Source: Mesorhizobium carmichaelinearum
Lineage (GTDB): Bacteria > Pseudomonadota > Alphaproteobacteria > Rhizobiales > Rhizobiaceae
Assembly (NCBI RefSeq): GCF_900199455.1
Contig: NZ_FZQR01000018.1
Location: 47,359 to 111,358, forward strand
Direction: 5' to 3'
DNA length: 64,000 bases
In this document: piece after piece, positions 36,508 to 44,733 of the stretch
Layout: the number at the start of each line of letters is the position of its first letter
Numbering within the stretch: the stretch's first letter is position 1
Notes under the pieces: generated by a model
Seen by the model: only the letters and a program-made list of their open reading frames with translations
Databases searched by the model: none
Told to the model about the DNA's origin: nothing
Translations under genes and position numbers: made by a program

Positions 36508-38615
36508 TATTCTGCATCGCGGACAGCTTTCCCAAAGCACTCGCAAAGCTCCCGGCGCAGGAGCAGAAGGCGGTCAAGACGACTGTTTTCGATCTGCAAA
36601 TGGACCCGGCCCATCCCGGCCTTCAGTTTCATCGCATCGACAACTCCAAGGACGAGAATTTCTGGTCGGTACGAGTGAGCCGGGACGTTCGGCTGATCGT
36701 CCACAAGACCGAAGACAGCTTTCTGATCTGTTACGTCGATCATCATAATGCCGCCTACGCCTGGGCGGAGCGGCGGCGCATAGAGACCCATCCCAAGACA
36801 GGCGCCGCGCAGATCGTCGAGGTACGGGAGCGCGTTCAGGAAATCTTCGTTCAAAGGGCCGTGGAAGCGGTGCCGGTTCCCGCGCCAGCACGGCCCGCCC
36901 TGCCGCCGTTATTTGCCAGATACTCCGATGACGAATTGCTGGTGTATGGCGTGCCACAGGATTGGCTTGCTGATGTCAGAACGGCGACCGAAGATTCGAT
37001 TTTCGATCTTGTCGCCCATCTTCCCGGCGAGGCAGCTGAAGCGTTGCTGGATCTCGCCGTGGGCGAGAAGCCGGAAATGCCGGCAATCATTTCGCCGGAT
37101 GTGGCGAACCCCTTCGAACACCCGGACGCGCAGCGCCGCTTCCGCCTCATGGAAGACGTGGACGAGCTGAAAAGCGCACTCGATTTTCCGTGGGACCAAT
37201 GGGCGGTTTTCCTGCATCCCTCCCAGCGTCAGGTTGTCGGCCAAAAATTTTCCGGCCCCGCCCGTGTTTCGGGGTCGGCCGGTACGGGTAAGACCGTTGT
37301 GGCCATCCACCGGGCAGCCAACATCCTCAAAAACGACCCGCAGGCGCGTCTGCTTTTGACGACTTTTTCGTTGCCCCTCGCCAATGCGCTTGAAGGCAAG
37401 CTGCGGCTACTGACCGGCGTCGAAAAGGGGGTTATCCCGCGCGTCACGGTTCTGCCGTTCCGCGGTGTTTCCAGCGAGTTATTCACGCTGGCCTTCGGCC
37501 ACCACCCGCGCGCAGCCTCGGATGATCAAGTACGCGGCGCACTGAAAACCGCTGCGGCGGAACTCGGCGTTACGACCTTCACGCCGCGATTCCTTGCGTC
37601 GGAGTGGCTAAACGTGGTCGATGCGTGGCAGGTCGCCGACGCTACCGCCTATCAGGACGTACCACGGCTTGGCCGGAAGAACCGTCTTGGCGTTAAACAG
37701 CGCGAGACCCTATGGCCTGTTTTCGAGCGGGCACGGGCATTGCTCGCCGCTCAGGGTCTTCTGACCTGGCCGATGATCTTCGGGCAGGTCACCAGGCATT
37801 TTTCGGCGCGAGCCGAGAAGCCGTTCTCGCACACCATCGTCGATGAAGCGCAGGACTTAGGCGTCCCCGAATTGCGCATGCTGGCCGCGATCACGCCGGC
37901 AGGTTCTGACACGCTCTTTTTTGCGGGCGATCTCGGTCAGCGCATCTTTCAGGAGCCGTTTTCTTGGAAAGCTCTCGGCGTGGATATCCGTGGCCGTTCG
38001 AAAACACTGAAGGTCAACTACCGCACGTCTCACCAGATAAGGCAGGCGGCAGATCGCCTGTTGCCCAAGGTAGTGCAGGACGTTGATGGCGTGGAGCAGG
38101 ACCGCCGCGGTACCGTATCCATCTTCAACGGCCCCGAGCCAGAAGTCAGAACATTTCCGAGCGCCGCTGCCGAGGAGCAAGGGATAGCCGATTGGATCAA
38201 GACGCTTGTCGCGGACGGTGTGGCCCCGGCGGAGATCGGTCTGTTCGTTCGGTCGAATGGCGAATTATCGCGCGCGCGAGCAGCAGTGAAGGCCGCGGGC
38301 CATGTCCAGCTCGAACTCTCGGAGAGACTGGAGGAACCGCAGGGCCGTATCGCTATCGGCACGATGCACCTTGCCAAGGGGCTTGAATACAAAGCCATCG
38401 CCGTCATGGCGTGCGACGATGACATCCTTCCGCTACAGGAACGTGTCGAGACGGTCGCCGACGAATCCGAACTTGACGAGGTATATGAGACGGAAAGGCA
38501 TCTATTCTACGTGGCCTGTACGCGCGCCCGCGACCACCTGCTTGTTTCGGGCGTCGATCCGGCATCCGAATTTTTCTCTGACCTATCCCAACGCCGTCCG
38601 CCGAAGGCAGCCTGA
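36504..38615 (+). CDS. RelE-like domain fused to UvrD/Rep-type helicase
   Basis: 703 residues. Residues 1-110 look like a RelE/ParE toxin fold (ADSFPKALAKLPAQEQKAV, FWSVRVSRDVRLIVHKTEDSFLICYVDHHNAAYAWAERR). The helicase has GSAGTGKTVVAIHRAANIL (Walker A, about 255), HTIVDEAQDLG (Walker B), LKVNYRTSHQIR, IGTMHLAKGLEYKAIAVMA and YVACTRARDHLLVSG: a full SF1 core. The fusion plus the operon's orphan Phd suggests an internal toxin-antitoxin-like control. Activity of the RelE part is not predictable from sequence alone. Confidence 0.8.
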   Translation: MIFCIADSFPKALAKLPAQEQKAVKTTVFDLQMDPAHPGLQFHRIDNSKDENFWSVRVSRDVRLIVHKTEDSFLICYVDHHNAAYAWAERRRIETHPKTGAAQIVEVRERVQEIFVQRAVEAVPVPAPARPALPPLFARYSDDELLVYGVPQDWLADVRTATEDSIFDLVAHLPGEAAEALLDLAVGEKPEMPAIISPDVANPFEHPDAQRRFRLMEDVDELKSALDFPWDQWAVFLHPSQRQVVGQKFSGPARVSGSAGTGKTVVAIHRAANILKNDPQARLLLTTFSLPLANALEGKLRLLTGVEKGVIPRVTVLPFRGVSSELFTLAFGHHPRAASDDQVRGALKTAAAELGVTTFTPRFLASEWLNVVDAWQVADATAYQDVPRLGRKNRLGVKQRETLWPVFERARALLAAQGLLTWPMIFGQVTRHFSARAEKPFSHTIVDEAQDLGVPELRMLAAITPAGSDTLFFAGDLGQRIFQEPFSWKALGVDIRGRSKTLKVNYRTSHQIRQAADRLLPKVVQDVDGVEQDRRGTVSIFNGPEPEVRTFPSAAAEEQGIADWIKTLVADGVAPAEIGLFVRSNGELSRARAAVKAAGHVQLELSERLEEPQGRIAIGTMHLAKGLEYKAIAVMACDDDILPLQERVETVADESELDEVYETERHLFYVACTRARDHLLVSGVDPASEFFSDLSQRRPPKAA

Positions 38616-38622
38616 TCCCTCC

Positions 38623-39219
38623 ATGGCAACGAAGGAAGACATTCTTGAGCAGATCGTGGAGGAGTATCTTGTTCACAAGGGATATTTCGTGCAGCACAAC
38701 ATCAAGTTCCTGCCACGCAAGGATCATCCCGATTTCGTTCTGAACCAGGACTCCAACCACAGCGACATTGACGTCCTTGGTTATCACCCGCTTATGGATG
38801 GCGACCTCAAGGTCGTTGCCGTCAGTTGCAAGAGCTGGCAGAGCGGCTTCAATCCTGCCGCTGAAATCCGGGCGATAGAAGGCGACAAGATCAGGCGTGG
38901 CCGCAAGGCCTGGCAAGCGTTCCGCGAACTGACCTCCCCGAAATGGTCAGAGGGCTTCGTAAAGGCAGTCAAAGATGCAACCGGCGCGGAGCGTTTTACG
39001 CATGTCACGGCCGTTGCAAAGCTTGTCGGCAGCCGGGATGTCTGGGAAGGTTACCAGCCCTTTCGCACGGCACTCGAGGGCAATCCGCCCACGATCATCA
39101 CTTTCCGCCAAATGGTCACCGAGATTCAGGGCAAGCTCACAACGACGCTCGCCTCGACCGAAGTCGGCAGAATGCTGCAAATGTTCCTCGCAGCGGACAT
39201 GAAGGTCAAGCCCGACTGA
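38623..39219 (+). CDS. Small restriction-type nuclease (PD-(D/E)XK, Mrr-like)
   Basis: 198 residues from MATKEDILEQIVEEYL, 7 bp after the helicase stop. HPDFVLNQDSNHSDIDVLGYHP ... KVVAVSCKSWQSG gives the D...SxK pattern of Mrr/RecB-like nucleases (S-C-K in place of E-x-K). The remainder is unassigned. As last gene of the operon it may supply or support cleavage. The upstream in-frame extension to 38302 lies inside the helicase gene in another frame and is not used. Confidence 0.68.
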   Translation: MATKEDILEQIVEEYLVHKGYFVQHNIKFLPRKDHPDFVLNQDSNHSDIDVLGYHPLMDGDLKVVAVSCKSWQSGFNPAAEIRAIEGDKIRRGRKAWQAFRELTSPKWSEGFVKAVKDATGAERFTHVTAVAKLVGSRDVWEGYQPFRTALEGNPPTIITFRQMVTEIQGKLTTTLASTEVGRMLQMFLAADMKVKPD

Positions 39220-39324
39220 AACCTCCTGACGAAACAGAGGCCAGTGAATTGTTATGATGGCGGGCCCGGATTTCATCGCAGGGTGGACTATGTGGTGACT
39301 CCGGCCAGAGCCGCGATCAGCTGT

Positions 39325-39510
39325 TCAGTTTCTTTGCGACTTCCTCGCGACGTCCGCTGCCAGAACTTTCTCGGCCTCCGTAAGGAGGAAGCGATAGCCA
39401 TCAACCACACGGCCGAGCAGGCCTTTCAGATAGGGCTTCTGGTCCTTGCGCAGAAGGCTGGTCAGTTCGCCGATGTCGTAGGCGCCGGCACCGTATGACC
39501 GTGACGCCAT
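39325..39510 (-). CDS. Small hypothetical protein downstream of the integrase
   Basis: 61 residues (MASRSYGAGAYDIGELTSLLRKDQKPYLKGLLGRVVDGYRFLLTEAEKVLAADVARKSQRN), helical, basic at the end. Same strand as the integrase and 9 bp past its stop, with no competing gene opposite. No family recognised; too unlike an HTH to call it an excisionase. Confidence 0.4.
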   Translation of the reverse strand: MASRSYGAGAYDIGELTSLLRKDQKPYLKGLLGRVVDGYRFLLTEAEKVLAADVARKSQRN

Positions 39511-39519
39511 CCACCTTGC

Positions 39520-40794
39520 TCAAGCAGCAGCTTTCAGCGCCTCAGGAGGTATCGCATCCTCCGGCCTCGATCGGCGCAGCCAGGTGGTGTCTGCCGCATT
39601 CCCCGCGGCATCGAGAATTACCTGCGAAATACGCGCCTGCTGCTTGCGAAGGTGACCGCCAAGAAGTCCATCGCGCGTGATGTACCCGGCGTTCACGCCT
39701 GGCAGCGAATGGTTCATGAGGAGATGTATGTCGAGCTGCGAGATACCGGCAGCCTGGGCGAGCGTCCGATACGTCTGGCGGAGTTCGTTGCCCCATTTCG
39801 ATAAGTCGCGGCGGTCCTCCTTGTGCTCGGCCAGATGTCCGGAGTTGCTGTCGGCCGGGAAAAGCCAGAAGGCCGATTGGTCCGGGTAGGCAACGCGACC
39901 GACGCGGATCGCACGAATGACGCAGCGGATCATCGGGCGCGACAATGGGATGTCAAATGCTCTCTCCTCGCCACCCTTGGGCTTGGGGACACGGATGAGC
40001 CGGCGCCGCAAGTCGATATGCTCGATCCTGACGCTCTTCAATGCGGTCGGACGGGAGCCGCTCAACAAGGTCAGCAGATGAAACTCGCGGCGGACGGCAT
40101 TGTCGAGCTTGGCCAGTTCGATAAACCAGCCCGCCAATGGACCAGCGCCCATACCCGTGTCGCGGCGACGTTCGGCGTTCCAGTCGACCGCCGTCACCGG
40201 ATTCACCTTCGGCAGATCGAGGTTGGTCTTGCAAGCGTGATTGTAGACGGCCCGCATGCTTCGCATCGCACCGTTCGCGATGTAGCCGCCATGCTCCCTG
40301 GTGATCTTCTCGTGCCGCTCTGCGACAAGGTTCGGCTGGCGTCCGAGCCGCGCCAAGGGCTTGTCGAGCCAATCAATGAACAATCGCTCCATGTGATCGC
40401 GATAGTTCTCGATCGTCCCGGCACTGCGACTCTTGCGGGTCATATGGCCGTCGCGATAGCGCTCCCACGCGGTTCGCAGCGATATTGCGCCGCGCTTCAC
40501 CGAACGGTCGTCATCGGGGCGTTCGCCGCGCGCAATCTTCGCAAGGATGTCCTTCGCCTTGCTCCGGGCGTCGCGGGAGGTCATCTCTCCCGCTTCCCCG
40601 ATCTTCTTTCGGGCGGCGAACTCCCTCAGCCCATCGCGCCAAAAAGCTCCCTGGGCCGCGAACGTCTTTGTGCGTTTTCCAACGACAACGACGAAGCCCT
40701 TTAGCTCCGTATCGTTGACCTTGTACTGGCCCGAAGATGCGTAGGGAAGCTTGGCCAAAACCTTGTCCGTAATGAGCATCGAACGCTCTGCCAT
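39520..40794 (-). CDS. int: Tyrosine-type site-specific integrase
   Basis: 424 residues. The N-terminus is an arm-binding DUF4102-like domain (KLPYASSGQYKVNDTELKGFVVVVG). The catalytic domain has the first Arg in LLSGSRPTALKSVRIEHIDL, a HLLMNHSLPGVNAGYITR stretch with the second box and the Tyr nucleophile. It lies about 180 bp from a tRNA-Arg 3' fragment, as expected for an integrase at the end of its element. Confidence 0.88.
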   Translation of the reverse strand: MAERSMLITDKVLAKLPYASSGQYKVNDTELKGFVVVVGKRTKTFAAQGAFWRDGLREFAARKKIGEAGEMTSRDARSKAKDILAKIARGERPDDDRSVKRGAISLRTAWERYRDGHMTRKSRSAGTIENYRDHMERLFIDWLDKPLARLGRQPNLVAERHEKITREHGGYIANGAMRSMRAVYNHACKTNLDLPKVNPVTAVDWNAERRRDTGMGAGPLAGWFIELAKLDNAVRREFHLLTLLSGSRPTALKSVRIEHIDLRRRLIRVPKPKGGEERAFDIPLSRPMIRCVIRAIRVGRVAYPDQSAFWLFPADSNSGHLAEHKEDRRDLSKWGNELRQTYRTLAQAAGISQLDIHLLMNHSLPGVNAGYITRDGLLGGHLRKQQARISQVILDAAGNAADTTWLRRSRPEDAIPPEALKAAA

Positions 40795-40972
40795 GGCCGT
40801 ACCCCAAAAATTAGTCTGCGATTAGTCTGCGGAACTTCCGCCTGAATGTCTGCGGTTTTGACTGCGAAGAATCCCGACATGGTACGAATATAATAGTAAA
40901 ATCATACATTTACGTCAACAGAAGAATCGAGTATCGAACGATGGCGACGCTTCGAAAAGCTGGGGAAGCTTA

Positions 40973-41017
40973 CTACGAATCTGGGGGTCAGGAGTTCGAA
41001 TCTCTTCGGGCGCGCCA
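40973..41017 (+). other. Attachment-site scar: 3' half of tRNA-Arg(ACG)
   Basis: The 45 bp run from the anticodon loop (CTACGAA) through the T arm (GTTCGAATC) to the acceptor 3' end (CGGGCGCGCCA). The left half of the anticodon stem does not pair, and no D arm or 5' acceptor is present, so this is not a complete tRNA. It is what is left when an element integrates in the 3' part of a tRNA gene; the intact gene should lie at the far end of the element, left of this window. Confidence 0.75.
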
Positions 41018-41391
41018 TTCGATCTAATTGAAATCGCTTGTCTTTTTGGCCTCGCCCACGCGGCCGCACCGGCTTGAATTCCATAATTCAGCCGGTTTTT
41101 CAGCCGGTTTTGGAAGAACGGACATTCCTTCGAACCATATCGCAGCTTGGCGAATGGTTGCCCGTAGGCTTGAGGCCCGCGGGTGTTGATGTTGCCGACT
41201 TCCTGACGCAAAACCTAGGGAATGACAGTCCGAAAAAGGCAACCCGTCTCCAGCTGCCGCCGCTTGTTGCAGGCGAATGGCGCGGTGAGATCGTCGGATC
41301 AGCCAACATTAATTTTGGCTAGGTCGTGCAGCCAGGCCCGCCGCGCCAATCAGTCGAGTTCACCTAGGTCATACTGCCCGCCTCGCTCATT
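41018..41391. other. Intergenic region right of the att site
   Basis: About 370 bp. A short tandem TTCAGCCGGTTTT occurs twice around 41087-41110. ORFs here are low-complexity shadows; I see no supported gene. Confidence 0.4.
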
Positions 41392-41664
41392 ATGCCGAAC
41401 GCAGCATTCAGATGGCCCGGGATCGTCATGATCATGGCTCCCACGCCCATGAAGACTGAGCATCCCAACGCGGGCGTTCTTTTTGAAGCCGATCAGCTGC
41501 CGTCGCTGAGCCTCTCCCTCGACGTCACCAGGGCGCAATTTTCCGACATGCTGCCCCGCTTCGAGGCGAAACAATTCAGGGATTTTCACTTTACGGTAGA
41601 GGAAAAGGAGGCAGACGGCAGATGGCTGGTGCGGAGTTGGGGCATGGGAACCGCCCGGCTTTGA
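41392..41664 (+). CDS. Small hypothetical protein
   Basis: Up to 90 residues; the real start may be one of the internal Met residues (MIMAPTPMKTEHPNAG). The C-terminal LSLDVTRAQFSDMLPRFEAKQFRDFHFTVEEKEADGRWLVRSWGM has the amphipathic pattern and composition of real coding sequence. It resembles short rhizobial hypothetical proteins; no function known. Confidence 0.45.
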   Translation: MPNAAFRWPGIVMIMAPTPMKTEHPNAGVLFEADQLPSLSLSLDVTRAQFSDMLPRFEAKQFRDFHFTVEEKEADGRWLVRSWGMGTARL

Positions 41665-41706
41665 TTTACCTACTGACGGTACTCCAGGTTGCTACGAAAC
41701 CGCCTA

Positions 41707-42237
41707 TCAAACGGCCTTGCAGTCGGCAGGCACGGCTTCCTCGGTCGCCTTGGTGTCCCTATACGCGTCGGGTCCCGCCAATTCCTCACCCAATGCGGCG
41801 ATTACAGCTGCCATGCGACCACGAACTCGTGGAGGAAGATGCATCAGCCCCTCGATCAGGCGCCGGCCTTCCGCGCTTGCAATGAAGTCGATGCGCTCGT
41901 CGACGGGCAGAGGCGAAGTTTCACGGCTGGTCTCATTCCCAGGCAGGCCTTCGAAGAAGCGACTGACGGGAACGTCCAGGGACCGTCCGATCTCGTAGAG
42001 CATGGAAGCGCTCACGCGATTCCTCGCGTTTTCATATTTCTGAAGCTGTTGGAAGCTGATCCCGATGGATCGGGCAAGTTGTGCCTGCGAGACGTCCGAC
42101 TGGACGCGAACGACCGCAATCTGCCTGCCGACGTGCTGATCGGCGGGATGAGGCGCGCTATCCGCTCCGGCCCTTTCCCACACCTTGAATCTTGTGCGCT
42201 TCGATTCCGGAAAAGGCTTCTGATGCTGCATTATCAC
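41707..42237 (-). CDS. XRE-family transcriptional regulator
   Basis: 176 residues (GTG at 42237) or 174 (ATG at 42231). The HTH is central: VGRQIAVVRVQSDVSQAQLARSIGISFQQLQKYENARNRVSASMLYEIGRSLDVPVSRFF. The C-terminal half is helical. It is coupled by a GTGA overlap to the small upstream ORF. This type is common in rhizobia; the target is unknown. Confidence 0.85.
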   Translation of the reverse strand: MIMQHQKPFPESKRTRFKVWERAGADSAPHPADQHVGRQIAVVRVQSDVSQAQLARSIGISFQQLQKYENARNRVSASMLYEIGRSLDVPVSRFFEGLPGNETSRETSPLPVDERIDFIASAEGRRLIEGLMHLPPRVRGRMAAVIAALGEELAGPDAYRDTKATEEAVPADCKAV

Positions 42238-42473
42238 TCCAGACTGGAGAGTTTGTCGCGGTACGCTTTTGCGAAACTCACCAAACTTTCAAATGATGGG
42301 GAGTGCAAAACCTTGCTAGTCGGCTCTGTGGCCTTTGGTTTCGGGTAATCCGGATTACCCGAATGGTCAGAGAGTTTGATGCCGGCTTGGCGGCACCATC
42401 GCCAGTAGGATCTTGCAGCCCAGAGGTTCTCCTCGTCCGTGTGACGATCGCCACCGTCACAAAGCCGATACAT
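42234..42473 (-). CDS. Small hypothetical protein coupled to the XRE regulator
   Basis: 79 residues (MYRLCDGGDRHTDEENLWAARSYWRWCRQAGIKL...). Aromatic-rich, no known domain. Its stop overlaps the regulator's GTG start. It faces the plus-strand XRE gene at 42521, so it may be under control of one of them. Confidence 0.5.
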   Translation of the reverse strand: MYRLCDGGDRHTDEENLWAARSYWRWCRQAGIKLSDHSGNPDYPKPKATEPTSKVLHSPSFESLVSFAKAYRDKLSSLE

Positions 42474-42520
42474 ATTATAGTTGATAAACTCAAAGTGTGT
42501 AAGTTGCCAAGTCTGCGCAT

Positions 42521-42742
42521 ATGGACATGCGCAAACTCGTGGGCCGAAACTTCGGTCGCTTGCGTCGGGAGAAGGGCCTGACCCAGGAACAGGTGGAAGC
42601 GCGTTCAGGGTTCAGCCAGCAATATCTAAGCGGTCTGGAACGCGGCCGTCGCAACCCGACGGTCATCACGCTCTATGAGTTGGCTCAGGCAATAGATGTG
42701 AGCCATGTTCAACTTGTCCAACCCGACGTTGACGAAACGTAG
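42521..42742 (+). CDS. Small XRE-family regulator
   Basis: 73 residues, nearly all a single HTH: MRKLVGRNFGRLRREKGLTQEQVEARSGFSQQYLSGLERGRRNPTVITLYELAQAIDV. Divergent from the other small genes. Such single-HTH proteins often act as repressors of a neighbouring gene or element. Confidence 0.85.
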   Translation: MDMRKLVGRNFGRLRREKGLTQEQVEARSGFSQQYLSGLERGRRNPTVITLYELAQAIDVSHVQLVQPDVDET

Positions 42743-43498
42743 ATAACTGCAATGGCAACGCGATGCCTCTTGTGAGACGCGTTTTCCGAAAAGCGTTCGT
42801 AGTCACATCCCTCGGCCATAGGATGGCTTGTTTCCAGATCCTTCGATCTCGCGACGCATGATTAGCAATCTCAGCCAATTGGCTCCCAATGAGCCTGCCG
42901 CGCCAAGATTGTCATGACTGGTTTCTGGTTGACGATCTCAGTAGCGCCCGCGGCCAGGAGATCGAGGCCTACTCGCGACCGATTTTCCAGGCCAGTGGGC
43001 AGGACCGACACGCGAGACCCCGATGAGGCTGTTGCTTGAGGGATTGAGGACGGGTCCGGTTAGCAACATCTCATTTGACATCGACTCTAGAGAGCCGGCC
43101 ATGAGTGAGTCGCGACTCTCGAATGATTTGAATGCTCGAGTTGACGAATGTCGTCGCAATCCAGAAGTCTTCCCATCAGATTAGAATCTTCCTGCGGGTT
43201 GGTAGAGAGTGGCCATGACTCCGAGGTCTGAAATGGGGCCGGAGCAGACGGTCTGATTCTGGAACGAACTAGCAGAAAGGCGCCATTCCGCTGATGATGC
43301 CATCTTGGCCGCAGCGGTTGCCCTTTCAACCTTTTGTCCAGGCGCCGACGACCCGGGAAAGCAGCACTGGCCGCCTTCTCGGTCATCTGAGCTTCAGCTT
43401 TGGATCGCGATGCGTTTCGCCTGCGACTGCGTTGCCGCCGATGGCAGAAGCGGTCGTGGCGATGCATTTCCAGCGTTCGGCTTATTAGATAACAAACA
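42743..43498. other. Long intergenic region before the catabolic cluster
   Basis: About 750 bp with only short competing ORFs in several frames and no recognisable protein. It may hold remnants of decayed genes, but I can name none. The right end carries the operator at 43499-43510. Confidence 0.4.
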
Positions 43499-43510
43499 AT
43501 TGTTGACAAT
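43499..43510. promoter_or_regulatory. Palindromic operator upstream of the thiolase gene
   Basis: ATTGTTGACAAT, 50 bp before the thiolase start. It matches ATTGTTAACAAT at 47511-47522 in 11 of 12 positions, and both are followed by AA-rich sequence. Probable site for the GntR regulator encoded at 46735. Confidence 0.55.
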
Positions 43511-43559
43511 TAATTCATAACGCGCGACGCTCTCTGAATTCGCAGAGGACGCGCTTGAA

Positions 43560-44726
43560 ATGCTCACATGCATGGTCGGTTGGTCGCATTCCCGGTTCGG
43601 CAGGCTGGAGGCCAGCTTGGAGCAATTGATCGTGGGCGTTGCCGCGAATGCGATAACAGATGCCGGTCTACAGGCGTGTGAGATCGACGAGATCTTCATT
43701 GGCACCTTCAATCCGGGCCTTGTCGAGCAGGATTTCGCGTCCTCCCTCGTGCTGAACGGCAGCCCGGACTTGCGCTTCAAGCCAGCGACCAGAATTGAAA
43801 ATGCGTGCGCTACTGGTTCGGCCGCCGTCTATCAGGCTGCTCGCGCCGTGGAATCGAAGCGGGCACGTTTTGCCCTGGTGATCGGCGTGGAAAAGATGAC
43901 GGCGCTGGACAGCGCATCGGTCGGCCGGGCGCTTTTGAAGGCGAGCTACGTCGAGGAGACAAGGGCGATCAAGGGGGGCTTTGCCGGCGTTTTTGGACAG
44001 ATAGCCTCTTCCTACTTCCAAAAGTATGGTGGCCAATCCGACGCGCTTGCAAGGATCGCGGCTAAGAACCATCGCAATGCAATCGCCAATCCGCTGGCGC
44101 ATATGCGACAAGATCTCGGCTTCGAATTCTGCCGGAACGAGTCGGATCGCAACCCGATCGTCGCCGGCCCGCTGAAGCGCACCGACTGCGCGCTGATTTC
44201 CGACGGTGCCGCAGCACTTGTGCTGACTGATGCCGCGACCGCGCTCCGCATGAAGAAGGCGGTCGCGCTGCGCGCGATGTGCCAGACCAGCGACTATCTG
44301 CAATTGTCGAGACGGTCGGACGTCACCTCGTTCGAAGGGGCAGCGCGCGCCTGGTCCGGTGCGATGGCGCAAGCGGGCTTGACCAACCGCGATCTCGATT
44401 TCATCGAACTGCACGACTGCTTCACCATCTCGGAACTCATCCAGTACGAGGCGCTGGGCATTGCGCCGCGAGGCGAGGGTGCCCGAGCGATAAATGGCGG
44501 CATGACCGAAATGGGCGGCGAACTCCCCGTCAACCCATCCGGCGGATTGAAGGCCAGAGGCCATCCCGTCGGCGCCACCGGCGTCTCCATGCTGGTGAAC
44601 GCCGCCATGCAGCTAACCGGCGGTGCAGGCGAAATGCAGGTCAAGGGCGCAGCGCTGGGCGGCGTCTTCAATATGGGCGGCGTCTCCGTCGCCAACTACG
44701 CCACTGTCCTCGAACCGCTCAGGTGA
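43560..44726 (+). CDS. Thiolase-family acyltransferase (SCP-x-like)
   Basis: 388 residues. The nucleophile Cys sits in IENACATGSAAVYQ, His in FIELHDCFTISE, and the second His in NPSGGLKARGHPVGATG. The usual C-terminal catalytic Cys (CxG) is absent; the end reads GAALGGVFNMGGVSVAN, as in SCP-x-like/DitF-type thiolases that split branched or aromatic acyl-CoAs. First gene of a cluster with an acyl-CoA ligase 7 bp downstream. Substrate unknown. Confidence 0.85.
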   Translation: MLTCMVGWSHSRFGRLEASLEQLIVGVAANAITDAGLQACEIDEIFIGTFNPGLVEQDFASSLVLNGSPDLRFKPATRIENACATGSAAVYQAARAVESKRARFALVIGVEKMTALDSASVGRALLKASYVEETRAIKGGFAGVFGQIASSYFQKYGGQSDALARIAAKNHRNAIANPLAHMRQDLGFEFCRNESDRNPIVAGPLKRTDCALISDGAAALVLTDAATALRMKKAVALRAMCQTSDYLQLSRRSDVTSFEGAARAWSGAMAQAGLTNRDLDFIELHDCFTISELIQYEALGIAPRGEGARAINGGMTEMGGELPVNPSGGLKARGHPVGATGVSMLVNAAMQLTGGAGEMQVKGAALGGVFNMGGVSVANYATVLEPLR

Positions 44727-44733
44727 AGCGTCC

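Noticed and set aside
39325..39510. Excisionase gene next to the integrase
   Set aside because: The small protein lacks a winged-helix or MerR-like HTH pattern; kept as hypothetical.
40973..41017. Complete tRNA gene
   Set aside because: Only the 3' half from the anticodon loop is present; the 5' acceptor, D arm and left anticodon stem are missing.
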